Part shown: one piece after another, positions 28,691-38,890 of the stretch
How positions within the stretch are numbered: the stretch's first letter is position 1
Layout of the letters: each line of letters starts with the position of its first letter
Source: Rivularia sp. MS3
GTDB taxonomy: Bacteria; Cyanobacteriota; Cyanobacteriia; Cyanobacteriales; Nostocaceae
Direction: 5' to 3'
Assembly (NCBI GenBank): GCA_019192545.1
Contig: JAHCMI010000020.1
Location: 49,273 to 113,272 of the forward strand
Length of the DNA stretch: 64,000 nucleotides
The notes under the pieces: model-generated
The model's database searches: none
Seen by the model: the letters and a program-made list of their open reading frames with translations, nothing else
What the model was told of the DNA's origin: nothing
Translations under genes and position numbers: made by a program

Positions 28691-28920
28691 ATTGATACGA
28701 TGGAATTTTACATTCTGCTTGAACAAAACCACGATAGCAATTAAAAACATCAACTCTAGATTTTAGTAGAAAAATAATGCTGTCTGGTTCCGAATAACCA
28801 AATGAAAATCCCAATTTCAGCCACAATTTAATTAATTCGCTAAATATCGCATACTCAAATCCCAGAATATGCAAAATTTTTGATCTTAGCTTTTAAATAA
28901 CTCCCAAACAATTACATAAA

Positions 28921-28953
28921 AAAACACCCTCCAATTTCTCGAAGGGCATTTTC
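28921..28953 (-). terminator. psbA: Terminator of the Gln130 psbA gene
   Basis: Read on the minus strand, AAAATGCCCT pairs with AGGGTGTTTT (two G-U pairs) and is followed by a run of T. It lies 45 bases after the stop codon and is similar in position and sequence to the terminator of the other psbA at 37730-37761. Confidence 0.65.
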
Positions 28954-28997
28954 TATCATACGTTGCAATACAACGTTTCTAAATCAAAATCGAATTA

Positions 28998-30080
28998 TTA
29001 ACCATTAATAGCAGGAGCTTGTAATGCAACGGGTACTTCCTCGCCAGCAGCTAAGTCTAAGGGGAAGTTGTGAGCATTTCGTTCGTGCATTACTTCCATA
29101 CCCAAGTTAGCGCGGTTCAATACATCAGCCCAAGTATTTACAACTCTACCGGATGAATCGATTACAGACTGGTTGAAGTTGAAACCGTTTAAATTAAATG
29201 CCATTGTGCTGATTCCCAAAGCGGTGAACCAGATACCTACTACAGGCCAAGCAGCTAAGAAGAAGTGCAAGCTACGGCTGTTGTTGAAGCTCGCGTATTG
29301 GAAAATCAAACGACCGAAGTAACCGTGTGCAGCTACGATGTTGTAAGTTTCTTCTTCTTGACCGAACTTGTAACCGTAGTTCTGAGATTCGGTTTCGGTT
29401 GTTTCACGTACCAAGGAAGAAGTTACCAAACTTCCGTGCATTGCACTAAATAGGGCACCGCCGAATACACCCGCAACACCTAACTGATGGAAGGGATGCA
29501 TCAAAATGTTGTGTTCTGCTTGGAACACAAACATGAAGTTGAAGGTACCAGAAATACCTAAAGGCATACCATCGGAGAAAGAACCCTGGCCGATAGGATA
29601 AATCAAGAATACTGCGGTTGCAGATGCCAAAGGAGCAGAATAAGCAACGCAAATCCAAGGACGCATACCCAAACGGTAGGATAATTCCCACTGACGACCT
29701 AAATAGCAGAAGCAGCCAATTAAGAAGTGGAATACTACCAACTGGTAAGGGCCACCGTTATAGAGCCATTCATCCAAAGAAGCAGCTTCCCAGATAGGGT
29801 AAAAGTGCAATCCGATAGCGTTAGAAGAAGGTACAACCGCACCGGAAATAATATTGTTTCCGTAGATTATAGAGCCTGCAACTGGTTCGCGGATACCGTC
29901 AATGTCAACAGGAGGTGCTGCAATAAAAGCAATGATAAAGCAAGTAGTCGCAGCTAATAAAGTCGGAATCATTAACACACCAAACCAACCGATATAAATA
30001 CGATTGTTAGTGTCTGTAATCCATGCACAGAATCTATCCCACAGATTACCGCCTTCGCGTGTTCTTAAAGTTGTGGTCAT
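28998..30080 (-). CDS. psbA: Photosystem II D1 protein, Gln130 isoform
   Basis: The protein has 360 residues. I chose the start at 30080 because MTTTLR is the conserved D1 N-terminus; an upstream in-frame ATG would add ten residues. D1 carries the P680, pheophytin, QB and manganese-cluster ligands. Visible: Tyr161, His190 (AEHN), His198, His215, Ser264, His272, Asp170, Glu189, His332, Glu333, His337, Asp342 and the cleavage site after Ala344. Residue 130 is Gln, as in low-light D1:1 forms. Residues Gly80, Phe158 and Thr286 are ordinary, so it is not the microaerobic D1' type. N-terminal residues and the C-terminal extension ([14 protein letters not shown]) differ from the Glu130 copy at 37808-38890. 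Confidence 0.97.
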   Translation of the reverse strand: MTTTLRTREGGNLWDRFCAWITDTNNRIYIGWFGVLMIPTLLAATTCFIIAFIAAPPVDIDGIREPVAGSIIYGNNIISGAVVPSSNAIGLHFYPIWEAASLDEWLYNGGPYQLVVFHFLIGCFCYLGRQWELSYRLGMRPWICVAYSAPLASATAVFLIYPIGQGSFSDGMPLGISGTFNFMFVFQAEHNILMHPFHQLGVAGVFGGALFSAMHGSLVTSSLVRETTETESQNYGYKFGQEEETYNIVAAHGYFGRLIFQYASFNNSRSLHFFLAAWPVVGIWFTALGISTMAFNLNGFNFNQSVIDSSGRVVNTWADVLNRANLGMEVMHERNAHNFPLDLAAGEEVPVALQAPAING

Positions 30081-30936
30081 GGCTGAATTTTTATAAAGTG
30101 CTAACAACAAACTTTCTCAATTCAAAAAATTGAGACTATCGCTGTTTTTAACAAATTTAGTTCCGTACTTTCTCCCCAAACGCCGAACAGTACAGAACAT
30201 TGAGTTCTCCTATTAATTCCCATGCCGGAAACAATATAAATTAATTAATGGTAGGGAGACAGCATGAGAAAAGAGAAAAATATTCGGCTGTATATAGTTT
30301 ATTTTTTACATTAAATGTTTGCTACATTTCAATTACTTTTAGTTAAATTGTATTAAGAGATATTTCTCAATATCAAATTCTTTATCAGCAAGGGTTTTAT
30401 GGCTAATAAGCATATATTTACATACTATGGATAAAGGCTTAGAAAAAAAACTTAATAATTATTAATGCAACTAAATTATTCTCAAACATAGTGAATATCT
30501 AAAATTTGTAGGCTATCTCCGTGGTTTACAGAAAATTTAAAAGCGTAAATTGGTTCAAACTAGCCAGTAAATAGTAACATTACTTAACTAAATATGTCGG
30601 TTCTCAACATTCTGCTAAACATTTAGCAGCTTAATTATTTAGACCAATATGTAATATTACTTAAGTAGATAAGAAAGATATAAAAATAAAATCAAAACTT
30701 AATTAAATAAAAAGATAATTTTGTGAAGCTTTATCTTTATTTTGCAGACAGTGTAAAAAGTAATATTTGTGTAAAGAAAACAGCTAATCAAACACAGTTG
30801 ACAAAACCGTTATTTTACTGAAGACAAAAATTATTATTTAGAGAAAGATAAATAAGCAAGAGAGCGAGATAGATATAAGTGAAAAGCTTGTGGTGCATCG
30901 CTCAAAGATGAATATACCTTTAAAAAAAAAACTCAA
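30081..30936. other. Divergent regulatory region between psbA and the CADD-like gene
   Basis: 856 AT-rich bases carry the leaders and promoters of two divergent genes. In the psbA leader an 8-base hairpin lies at 30115-30135. I cannot assign promoter boxes with confidence and see no other gene. Confidence 0.55.
30115..30135 (-). promoter_or_regulatory. psbA: Hairpin in the psbA 5' leader
   Basis: TCTCAATT (30115-30122) and AATTGAGA (30128-30135) form a perfect 8-base stem with a 5-base loop, ending 35 bases upstream of the psbA start. It could affect mRNA stability or translation, but this is inference. Confidence 0.3.
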
Positions 30937-31812
30937 ATGACAAATTTTTCTGAAACCCTTTTTACCGAAAGATTTGATTTTGTTGAATTAGAGCAGACAG
31001 TAGCTTCTACCATCCGTCTAGCAACACAAAATCCTACATCTTTATATCTATTTTTCCAGCGTTATACCTATTTTAACGGCTTTGCATCTTCAGTAATTGC
31101 TAGACTTGCAAGTTCTATAGCTATGTCTCGCTATTTGTTTAAAGATGCTAACGAATTAGAAATAGAACAAGCTGATAGAGGATTCCGGATTTCTGCTGAA
31201 GTTATGGTTGCAGCATCTGATGAAGGAGCCTATGGAATCACTCACCGGGAATTAGGTCAATTATTGCTGAAAACTTCAGCAGACTATGCAGAGCTTTCTA
31301 TCGAACAGCGTAACGAGTTTTTCCAAATTCCTACTTATTTAGATGACATTTCCAATGCTGTAATGAGAGGATATCAAGGAACTCCCGGTGATGCAGTTTC
31401 TTTAATCAAAGCAATTGGTTTTCATGCAGCTTCGGAGATGCTTGGCGATCGCGAATATGCGTTAATTGACAAGATTGTCCGTTACGAGCAAAAAGGAAGC
31501 GGATTTGATACTTATTTGCGAAATAGCTCACCCGTATCAATTCGCGGACATAGATACGATCCTTGGTGCTATATAGTCATTCACGGCAAGCATGAAGGTT
31601 CTGGTGCAGAAGCCAGACATTTCGATCATGTCTTAGATGCTTTGAATATGGTAGTTGCTTACCGTCCAGAATCGAAACAACAAATAATGGAATGGGTTTT
31701 CCAAGGCTATCAATCATTTGTGCAACTACAGCAGAAGTTGTTCAAAGATATTTACCGAGAATGTCTGGAAATGTCGCAGAATTCTGAAGCTGAGTTTGCG
31801 ATTATGGCTTAA
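30937..31812 (+). CDS. Helical protein, possibly CADD-like / DUF3865
   Basis: The protein has 291 residues, is soluble and predicted mainly helical. Segments such as YFNGFASSVIARLASSIAMSRY, EGAYGITHRELGQLLLKTS, AIGFHAASEMLGDREYALID and EARHFDHVLDALNMVVAY suggest a heme-oxygenase-like helical bundle. Several His and Glu residues in the helices could bind metal. I tentatively relate it to the cyanobacterial DUF3865 (CADD-like) family; I recall that family but cannot check it. No signal peptide. It is divergent from the Gln130 psbA gene across an 856-base region. If it is a non-heme iron oxygenase it might relate to pigment or cofactor metabolism, but nothing in the sequence proves this. Confidence 0.55.
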   Translation: MTNFSETLFTERFDFVELEQTVASTIRLATQNPTSLYLFFQRYTYFNGFASSVIARLASSIAMSRYLFKDANELEIEQADRGFRISAEVMVAASDEGAYGITHRELGQLLLKTSADYAELSIEQRNEFFQIPTYLDDISNAVMRGYQGTPGDAVSLIKAIGFHAASEMLGDREYALIDKIVRYEQKGSGFDTYLRNSSPVSIRGHRYDPWCYIVIHGKHEGSGAEARHFDHVLDALNMVVAYRPESKQQIMEWVFQGYQSFVQLQQKLFKDIYRECLEMSQNSEAEFAIMA

Positions 31813-32019
31813 GTTTAAAAGCATTGAAAAATATTATTGTTTTGAGTCAAATTAAAAAATCTTGTTCTATCCTAAGTAGATTAACGGTTCTCCTTAATAA
31901 ACAATTAACTTTAGGATAGACATTATATTTTTCTAAATTTGATTTGGATTTACGTTATCTGAGAAAGAAGGTGCATCATTACCATTTGCACAAATAACCT
32001 TCCACAAAGATAACTTGAT

Positions 32020-32637
32020 ATGTCCAACTGGCAAGAAACAATAGGTATAATTGCAGGTTTGCTTTCGCTTCTCGGTTTCATACCTTATGTTGTTGCGATT
32101 CAACAGAAAAAAACTCAACCAAATAAAGCAACTTGGTGTATTTGGGCTATCGTGGGCATCATATTATGTACCAGCTATTATTTATCTGGTGCTATCAATA
32201 CAATTTGGGTTCCACTTGCTCTTGCAATCGGTCACGTTGTTATAGCTATTCTAGCTTTCATATATGGAAAAGGAAGTTGGAATAGCTTTGACAAAACCTG
32301 TATTTTAGGTGCTGCTATAAGTCTTGTACTATGGTGGCATTATAAGTCCCCTTTAATTGCACTTTCGATTAATATTGCAATTGATTTCTTAGGAGCGCTT
32401 CCTACAATTAGAAAGTCTTATCGTGAGCCAGAAACTGAAGATTTATTAAGTTGGATTATATTTTTATTAGCACATACGCTTAATCTCATTGCAATAAAAC
32501 AGTGGTCTCTGTCTATTTTAGCTTATCCAGTCTATTTATTCTTAACTGTAGCAACCATAGTTATATTACTTCTACGTCCAAAAATAGGTTTATTAAGAAG
32601 TTATTATAGATATCGTCGCAAACGTAAATCAAGTTAA
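32020..32637 (+). CDS. PQ-loop (SWEET/MtN3-like) membrane protein
   Basis: The protein has 205 residues with about seven hydrophobic segments. Two copies of the PQ-loop-type motif are visible: IAGLLSLLGFIPYVVAIQQKKTQPN (about 8-34) and IAIDFLGALPTIRKSYREPETED (about 117-140), each followed by a Trp-rich helix. The layout is two triple-helix bundles joined by a linker helix, as in transporters of sugars or small molecules. A basic tail (RYRRKRKSS) marks the cytoplasmic end. The substrate is unknown. It sits between the CADD-like gene and the two histidine kinases on the same strand, each separated by 160-210 bases, so co-transcription is uncertain. Confidence 0.7.
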   Translation: MSNWQETIGIIAGLLSLLGFIPYVVAIQQKKTQPNKATWCIWAIVGIILCTSYYLSGAINTIWVPLALAIGHVVIAILAFIYGKGSWNSFDKTCILGAAISLVLWWHYKSPLIALSINIAIDFLGALPTIRKSYREPETEDLLSWIIFLLAHTLNLIAIKQWSLSILAYPVYLFLTVATIVILLLRPKIGLLRSYYRYRRKRKSS

Positions 32638-32801
32638 ATAAAAAAGCTATGGTCTATTTATAGATAATACTATTTAATAAACAGTTGTTTACTTTATTAA
32701 GGATTTGTCTATTACAGAATAATGTGAGATTTGGTCTAAAAATGGGAACCCTATAGTTAGTTAATTGTACAAATTATAGTTAAGCTAATTTTTATAGGCT
32801 T

Positions 32802-35609
32802 ATGCCATCATTAATGCATTACAATCAGGGTTTTAAATCTAAGCAATCTCACAAGTTATCACTTAGACTTATTCTTATAATTCCTTTTGTCCTACAAATT
32901 TTTGCGGCTGTAGGACTTACCGGATACTTGTCTCTACGTAATGGTCAGAAAGCTGTTAATGATTTAGCTAGTCGAATGCGTAGGGAAGTCAGCGCTAGAA
33001 TCGATCAGCATCTTGATAGTTATATGAGAATTCCTCATGCAGTAGCTCATATAAATTCAGACGCAATTGATATAGGCTTACTAAATTTACAAAATAAGGA
33101 AAAGCTAGGACAATTTTTTTGGAAGCAATTACAATCATTCGATGTAGGCTACATACTTATTAGTTCAACAACAGGTGATTATTTAGCAACAGGACATCTT
33201 TTCGGAGATGAGCGTATTACGATTGATGAACTAGCTTTAGATCCAAATAGTGATAATCTTCATCTTTATAGTTGGGCAACAGATAATCAAGGAAAGCGTA
33301 CAAAAATTATTCAAGATAATGGTAAATTTTCACCAAAGGATGAAGGCTGGTATCAAGAAGCTGTTAAACGAAATAAATCAGTATGGAGTCCTGTTTATAA
33401 CTGGTTAGTAGAACCATTTAATTTATCTATTGCTACTAGTCGTCCTATATACAATCAGAACAAAAAATTAGTTGGTGTAATTGCTGTTGAACAACAACTA
33501 TCTCAAATAAGTGATTTTTTAAGACAGCTAAAAGTTAGTCCGTCTGGTAAAACTTTTATAGTAGAGCGCAATGGATTGTTAATTGCAAGTTCTGCTCAAG
33601 AGGAACCTTTTACTATTGTAGATGGTAAACCTCAACGGATAAAAGCAACCGATAGTAAAGATTGGCTTATTAAGGAAACAGCCAAATATCTCATAGAAGA
33701 ATTTGGTGATTTGAATAAAATCAAAAAAATCCAACAAATTGAATTTAAAATAAAAGGCAACCGCAAATTTGTTCAAATAACTCCTTGGCAAGATGAACTA
33801 GGATTAGATTGGTTGATGATTGTGACGGTTCCAGAAGCCGATTTCATGGAAAAAATTAATGCTAACAGAAACGCAACTATCATGTTGTGTTTTTTAGCTT
33901 TGGGATTAGCAATTCTTCTAGGCTTTTATACATCTCGTTGGATTACTCAACCAATTTTAGAATTGAGTCAAGCTTCAGAAGCAATTGCATCTGGAAAACT
34001 GAATCAGAAAATTCAATCTTCGCGAGTTAATGAGTTTAACTCTCTTGCTCGTTCGTTCAACGACATGGCTTTGCAACTACGGGAATCTTTTAACACATTA
34101 GAAAGAGCTAACTTAGAATTAGAAATTAGAGTTGATAAACGAACTGCCGAATTAACAGAAGCAAAAATTAACGCCGATGCAGCAAATAAAGCTAAGAGTG
34201 AATTTCTTGCTAATATGAGTCACGAGTTACGCACTCCTTTAAACGGTATTTTAGGTTATGCTCAAATTCTCAAAGGTTCAAATACATTCACAGAGAAAGA
34301 GCATAAAGGCATAAGAATTATCGACCAATGTGCTTCGCATTTAATAACATTAATTAATGATATTCTTGACCTATCCAAAATAGAAGCACAGAAAATGGAA
34401 TTGCATCCATCACCTTTTCATTTTGCTTATTTTCTGGAAGGTGTTGTAGATATTTGTAGAATTAAGGCCGAGCAAAAAGGAATTTACTTTAATTATAAAG
34501 CAGATAATCATTTACCTACAGGCGTTGAAGCTGATGAAAAACGTTTGCGTCAAGTTTTAATTAATTTACTTGGTAACGCTATAAAATTCACTGAAACTGG
34601 TGGAGTCACTTTTACGGTTAACTTGATTGATAATCGTGAATTAGGAATTATGCAAACTACGAAAAATCGTAGAATTCGCTTTCAAATTATAGACACTGGT
34701 GTAGGAATGACTGACGCACAAATTGAAAAAATATTTCTACCCTTTGAACAGGTTGGTAACGTAAATAAGCAGTCAGAGGGAACTGGACTAGGATTAACAA
34801 TTAGTAAAAAAATTGTTGCATTAATGGGAAGCACTTTAGAAGTAGAAAGTTATCCAGAAAAAGGAAGTAAATTTTGGTTTGATGTAGAAATTCCAGAAGC
34901 TCATGAATGGATTAATCAATCTGAAGTCGCTTTCCTAAAACACATAGTTGGTTTTAAAGGAGACACAAATAGAATTCTTGTAGTAGACGATCATTGGGAA
35001 AACCGTTCTGTCATAGTCAATTTTCTCGAACCGTTCGGATTTGAATTAGCAGAAGCAATCAATGGAAAAGAAGGTTTATCAAAAGCTACAACATTTAAAC
35101 CAGATTTAATTATAGCAGATATTTCTATGCCAGTAATGAACGGGTTTGAGATGATAAATAATTTAAAAAACTCGCCGGGATTAAGCAATATAAAAATTAT
35201 AGTTTCCTCAGCCAATGTGTTTGAAGAAAACAAAAATAAAAGTATTGATGCTGGTGCTGATGATTTTATTTCTAAGCCATTACAAACAAGCGAACTATTA
35301 GAAAAGTTACAAAAGCATTTAAATATAGAATGGATTTACGAAGAAAAACAGGTTTTACAAAATATACAAAATAAAGCAATTCCAGAACAAACTCAATCTT
35401 CATCTGAAATAATTTATCCAGATAGAGAAGAAATTAATAACTTATATGAACTAGCTTTAAAAGGTCGTTTAAAAAATATTCAACAGCGCGTCGAAGAGTT
35501 AAATAAAATTGACTCACGCTACACTAACTTTGCAAATAAAATAAATAAATATGCTAAATCTTTTCAAATAGAACAAATACAGGATTTTCTAAAAAAATAT
35601 ATAGAATAA
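32802..35609 (+). CDS. Membrane hybrid histidine kinase (Cache-HAMP-HisKA-HATPase-REC)
   Basis: The protein has 935 residues. Order: a transmembrane helix (about 23-45); an extracytoplasmic dCache sensor domain (about 45-355) with a PAS-like ligand pocket ([23 protein letters not shown]); a second helix (about 358-378); a HAMP linker; a coiled coil; HisKA with phospho-accepting His474 ([10 protein letters not shown]); HATPase with N, G1 (DTGVGM) and G2 (GTGLGL) boxes; a receiver domain with Asp773 ([10 protein letters not shown]); and a helical tail. It should sense a small ligand outside the membrane and relay phosphate. The next gene is a second kinase with an N-terminal receiver, suggesting a two-protein relay. 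No DNA-binding output is encoded nearby. Confidence 0.93.
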   Translation: MPSLMHYNQGFKSKQSHKLSLRLILIIPFVLQIFAAVGLTGYLSLRNGQKAVNDLASRMRREVSARIDQHLDSYMRIPHAVAHINSDAIDIGLLNLQNKEKLGQFFWKQLQSFDVGYILISSTTGDYLATGHLFGDERITIDELALDPNSDNLHLYSWATDNQGKRTKIIQDNGKFSPKDEGWYQEAVKRNKSVWSPVYNWLVEPFNLSIATSRPIYNQNKKLVGVIAVEQQLSQISDFLRQLKVSPSGKTFIVERNGLLIASSAQEEPFTIVDGKPQRIKATDSKDWLIKETAKYLIEEFGDLNKIKKIQQIEFKIKGNRKFVQITPWQDELGLDWLMIVTVPEADFMEKINANRNATIMLCFLALGLAILLGFYTSRWITQPILELSQASEAIASGKLNQKIQSSRVNEFNSLARSFNDMALQLRESFNTLERANLELEIRVDKRTAELTEAKINADAANKAKSEFLANMSHELRTPLNGILGYAQILKGSNTFTEKEHKGIRIIDQCASHLITLINDILDLSKIEAQKMELHPSPFHFAYFLEGVVDICRIKAEQKGIYFNYKADNHLPTGVEADEKRLRQVLINLLGNAIKFTETGGVTFTVNLIDNRELGIMQTTKNRRIRFQIIDTGVGMTDAQIEKIFLPFEQVGNVNKQSEGTGLGLTISKKIVALMGSTLEVESYPEKGSKFWFDVEIPEAHEWINQSEVAFLKHIVGFKGDTNRILVVDDHWENRSVIVNFLEPFGFELAEAINGKEGLSKATTFKPDLIIADISMPVMNGFEMINNLKNSPGLSNIKIIVSSANVFEENKNKSIDAGADDFISKPLQTSELLEKLQKHLNIEWIYEEKQVLQNIQNKAIPEQTQSSSEIIYPDREEINNLYELALKGRLKNIQQRVEELNKIDSRYTNFANKINKYAKSFQIEQIQDFLKKYIE

Positions 35610-35673
35610 AATAGAGATAACCGCATTCTGTATATTTTTAGTGTGTCTACTTATTAATAGGGAAGGAATAGTA

Positions 35674-37107
35674 ATGGATAGTTTAGAGACAAATGTTATC
35701 TTGATTGTAGATGATACTCCTAGTAATTTAGAAGTACTTTCGGAAGCTTTAACAGTTGCTGGGTTTGAAGTTGCTGTAGCTACTAACGGAGAAAGCGCTT
35801 TAAAACAAGCAGAATACGATCCACCGGAATTAATTTTACTAGACGTAATGATGCCGGGAATAGATGGATTTGAAACCTGTCGTAGACTAAAGCAAAATCA
35901 GATTACAAAAGATATTCCTGTCATTTTCATGACAGCGCTTAACGATTCTCAAGATAAAGTTATAGGTTTATCTCTTGGCGCTGTAGACTACATAACTAAA
36001 CCTTTCCAGCAAGCAGAAGTTTTAGCACGCATTCAAGTTCACGTTAAATTACAAAGCTTGAGTAAAAAGCTTGAACAGCAAAATATTCGTTTAAAAGAAG
36101 AAGTAAAACAGCGTATTGAAGCTGAAACAGCTTTACATCAGCTTAATCAAAATTTAGAACAGCAGGTGACACAAAGAACTTGGGAGCTATCTCAAGCGCT
36201 ACATGATTTACAGCAAGCTCAACTACAACTCGTACAATCGGAAAAATTGTCTACTTTAGGTCAATTAGTTGCAGGTATCGCTCACGAAATCAATAATCCC
36301 GTAGGCTTTATACACGGCAACATTCAACATGCGAATCAATATATCCAAGATTTATTAAAACTAGTACAGCTTTATCAAAATCACTTTGCTCAAATTCCTT
36401 CAGAAATTGAAGATAAACAAAAGGAAATCGATTTAGAATTTTTGATCGAGGATTTACCCAAAATTCTTGGTTCGATGGAAGTAGGTACTGAACGCATTCG
36501 CGAAATTGTTCTATCACTACGTAATTTCTCTCGTCATGATGAAGCGGAGTTTAAAGTAGTAAATATCCATGAAGGTATTGATTCAACTTTGGCTCTTCTA
36601 CAGCATCGCTTGAGTCCAAAGAATAGTACAACAAGGATTAATGTGATTAAGGAGTATGGGAATTTACCAAAAGTAGAGTGCTATGCTGGAAAGATAAATC
36701 AAGTATTTATGAATATCCTTGCTAATGCCATTGATGCTTTGGAAGATGTATTAAGCAGTGAAGGATACAGTTCATCACCTACAATCAGGATTATAACAGA
36801 AATTGTAACGGCGGACAGAGTTGCAATTAGAATTATTGATAATGCTTCAGGAATACCAGAAAAAGTTAAGAAACGAATATTTGAACCCTTTTTTACTACT
36901 AAGCCTGCTGGTAAGGGGACGGGATTAGGAATGTCGATTAGCCACCAAATAATTACTGAAAAGCATAATGGTTTGTTAATGTGTTTATCCGCTCCTGGAA
37001 AAGGAACGGAATTTGTGATTGAAATTCCTATTAAAGTTCAAAGCTTTTCTCAAAATCAATGGATTCAATCTCAAAATTTGAAGGCTGTAAGTCAAGTTTT
37101 AGTTTAA
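35674..37107 (+). CDS. Cytoplasmic response regulator-histidine kinase (REC-HisKA-HATPase)
   Basis: The protein has 477 residues from the ATG at 35674, chosen because GGAAGGA lies 6 bases upstream; the frame's earlier GTG at 35641 adds eleven unconserved residues. The N-terminal receiver domain has Asp57 (LLDVMMPGIDG) and the Lys of DYITKPF. A long coiled coil (about 130-190) follows, then HisKA with His204 (GIAHEINNPVGF) and HATPase with DNASGIPE and KGTGLGMSIS boxes. No membrane segment. It is a stand-alone soluble kinase controlled through its own receiver domain and lies 64 bases after the hybrid kinase, so the two are probably an operon and functional partners. Output is unknown. Confidence 0.92.
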   Translation: MDSLETNVILIVDDTPSNLEVLSEALTVAGFEVAVATNGESALKQAEYDPPELILLDVMMPGIDGFETCRRLKQNQITKDIPVIFMTALNDSQDKVIGLSLGAVDYITKPFQQAEVLARIQVHVKLQSLSKKLEQQNIRLKEEVKQRIEAETALHQLNQNLEQQVTQRTWELSQALHDLQQAQLQLVQSEKLSTLGQLVAGIAHEINNPVGFIHGNIQHANQYIQDLLKLVQLYQNHFAQIPSEIEDKQKEIDLEFLIEDLPKILGSMEVGTERIREIVLSLRNFSRHDEAEFKVVNIHEGIDSTLALLQHRLSPKNSTTRINVIKEYGNLPKVECYAGKINQVFMNILANAIDALEDVLSSEGYSSSPTIRIITEIVTADRVAIRIIDNASGIPEKVKKRIFEPFFTTKPAGKGTGLGMSISHQIITEKHNGLLMCLSAPGKGTEFVIEIPIKVQSFSQNQWIQSQNLKAVSQVLV

Positions 37108-37219
37108 TATATTCAAGTTAAGTTTTTTACAAAATTTATTTATAGGTTTAATTCAGCTTGAACCGCTTGGAATACTAATAAATGATATAGGCTACTGTTA
37201 GTTTTGCCTTTAAACATGG

Positions 37220-37687
37220 ATGATTTCAATTAGAAAACTAAATCCTGAAGATATCCAGCAGTTTTTTTTATGGCGAGATGCAGACATTTACGTCCACAAT
37301 ATGCTGCGAAGGGAAGTGATGGAGCATGAACAAGGAAAGCGTGTTATCTTCATAGCTTTTATTAATTTTAATATTGTAGGAACAGTACAGTTTGTTCCCA
37401 AACATTACGATATTGAATTAGCTGATGGAAATTCTACTGCTTATTTACAGTCACTTTTAGTCGATCAAAATTACAGAAGACAAGGAATTGCTGGTAAGTT
37501 AATTAAATTAGTCGAATTTGAAGCAATGCAGCTAAATTTTCAACGTTTAACTATTATGGTTGAATCAGATAATTCTGCTGCACTAAATTTATATAGCAAA
37601 ATGGGTTTTTCTGTTTTCAAAATTTCTAGTAATATGTGGCGGGGAATGGAATATTCGGTTCAATGCTTGGAAAAATATTTATTTTAA
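37220..37687 (+). CDS. GNAT-family N-acetyltransferase
   Basis: The protein has 155 residues. The acetyl-CoA binding motif QNYRRQGIAGKL (about 89-100) and the later NSAALNLYSKMGF are standard for GNAT enzymes. Substrate is not predictable. The start at 37220 gives MISIRKLNPEDIQQF, a typical GNAT opening; the ATG at 37216 is out of frame and stops quickly. It follows the soluble kinase by about 110 bases and converges on the Glu130 psbA gene. Confidence 0.85.
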   Translation: MISIRKLNPEDIQQFFLWRDADIYVHNMLRREVMEHEQGKRVIFIAFINFNIVGTVQFVPKHYDIELADGNSTAYLQSLLVDQNYRRQGIAGKLIKLVEFEAMQLNFQRLTIMVESDNSAALNLYSKMGFSVFKISSNMWRGMEYSVQCLEKYLF

Positions 37688-37729
37688 ACAATCAACATTT
37701 TAAATAATCAACCAATAATTTGACAGCAA

Positions 37730-37761
37730 AAAACACCTCCCGATTTCTCGGAAGGTGTTTT
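37730..37761 (-). terminator. psbA: Strong terminator of the Glu130 psbA gene
   Basis: On the minus strand a 14-base stem with one G-U pair and a 4-base loop is followed by a T run. It may also stop the convergent GNAT transcript. A GAGACGT/ACGTCTC hairpin lies next to it at 37770-37793. Confidence 0.75.
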
Positions 37762-37769
37762 TATTATGT

Positions 37770-37793
37770 CGAGACGTAAAACATTACGTCTCC
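37770..37793. repeat. GAGACGTAAA hairpin repeat
   Basis: GAGACGTAA (37771-37779) pairs with TTACGTCTC (37784-37792). Relatives are at 14721-14742 and 47587-47618. Confidence 0.55.
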
Positions 37794-37807
37794 AGAATAT
37801 TTAATTA

Positions 37808-38890
37808 TTAACCGTTGATTGCGGGAGCGCTAACAGCTACAGGAGCAGTCTCACCAGCAGCCAAGTCTAAGGGGAAGTTGTGTGCATTTCTTTCGTGCAT
37901 TACTTCCATACCTAAGTTAGCTCTGTTCAATACATCAGCCCAGGTATTTACAACTCTACCGCTAGAATCGATTACAGACTGGTTGAAGTTGAAACCGTTC
38001 AAGTTGAACGCCATTGTGCTGATTCCCAAAGAGGTAAACCAGATACCTACTACAGGCCATGCAGCTAAGAAGAAGTGTAAGCTACGGCTGTTGTTGAAGG
38101 AAGCGTATTGGAAGATTAAACGACCAAAGTAACCGTGTGCAGCTACGATGTTGTAAGTTTCTTCTTCTTGACCGAACTTGTAACCGTAGTTCTGAGATTC
38201 GGTTTCGGTGGTTTCACGTACCAAAGAGGAAGTTACCAAAGAACCGTGCATAGCACTGAATAAGCTTCCGCCGAATACACCTGCTACACCTAACTGGTGG
38301 AAGGGGTGCATCAAAATGTTGTGCTCAGCTTGGAACACGAACATGAAGTTGAAGGTACCAGAAATACCTAAAGGCATACCGTCAGAGAAAGAACCTTGTC
38401 CGATGGGGTAGATCAAGAATACTGCGGTTGCTGCTGCTACTGGAGCAGAGAAAGCAACACAGATCCAAGGACGCATACCCAAGCGGTAGGAAAGTTCCCA
38501 CTCACGACCTAAGTAGCAAAATACTCCAATTAAGAAGTGGAATACTACCAATTGGTAAGGGCCACCGTTGTACAACCACTCATCCAAGGAAGCTGCTTCC
38601 CAGATGGGGTAGAAGTGTAAACCGATAGCGTTAGAAGAAGGAACAACTGCACCAGAGATGATGTTGTTTCCGTAAATCAAGGAACCTGCAACAGGCTCGC
38701 GGATACCATCGATGTCAACAGGAGGTGCTGCTACGAATGCGATGATGAAACAGGTGATTGCAGATAGCAAGGTAGGAATCATCAATACACCAAACCAACC
38801 GATGTATAAACGGTTATTGGTGCTTGTAATCCACCCACAGAACTGCTCCCACGCCGAAGCGCTTTCGCGTCTTTGTAATGTGGTTGTCAT
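37808..38890 (-). CDS. psbA: Photosystem II D1 protein, Glu130 isoform
   Basis: The protein has 360 residues and is a second full-length D1. All cofactor ligands listed for the other copy are present, but residue 130 is Glu (LGREWELSY), as in high-light D1:2 forms, where it strengthens the hydrogen bond to pheophytin. The N-terminus ([17 protein letters not shown]) and the C-terminal extension ([14 protein letters not shown]) also differ. Both psbA genes face the same way, about 7.7 kb apart. In other cyanobacteria such copies are switched by light intensity, so differential expression is expected but not shown by the sequence. Confidence 0.97.
   Translation of the reverse strand: MTTTLQRRESASAWEQFCGWITSTNNRLYIGWFGVLMIPTLLSAITCFIIAFVAAPPVDIDGIREPVAGSLIYGNNIISGAVVPSSNAIGLHFYPIWEAASLDEWLYNGGPYQLVVFHFLIGVFCYLGREWELSYRLGMRPWICVAFSAPVAAATAVFLIYPIGQGSFSDGMPLGISGTFNFMFVFQAEHNILMHPFHQLGVAGVFGGSLFSAMHGSLVTSSLVRETTETESQNYGYKFGQEEETYNIVAAHGYFGRLIFQYASFNNSRSLHFFLAAWPVVGIWFTSLGISTMAFNLNGFNFNQSVIDSSGRVVNTWADVLNRANLGMEVMHERNAHNFPLDLAAGETAPVAVSAPAING

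Larger units (their letters stand above)
28496..28997. other. Intergenic region with a GTAGGGTGC hairpin element
   Basis: It contains a dispersed hairpin (28609-28690) and the psbA terminator (28921-28953). The open frame on the minus strand at 28662-28874 overlaps the hairpin arm and has no recognisable domain, so it is not called. Confidence 0.55.

Noticed and set aside
28662..28874. 70-codon minus-strand open frame
   Set aside because: Its C-terminal end is made of a dispersed hairpin repeat; no recognised family. It could be a decayed gene fragment but I cannot support this.
28998..30080. Gln130 psbA as a microaerobic D1' variant
   Set aside because: Gly80, Phe158 and Thr286 are the ordinary residues, not the changes associated with D1'.
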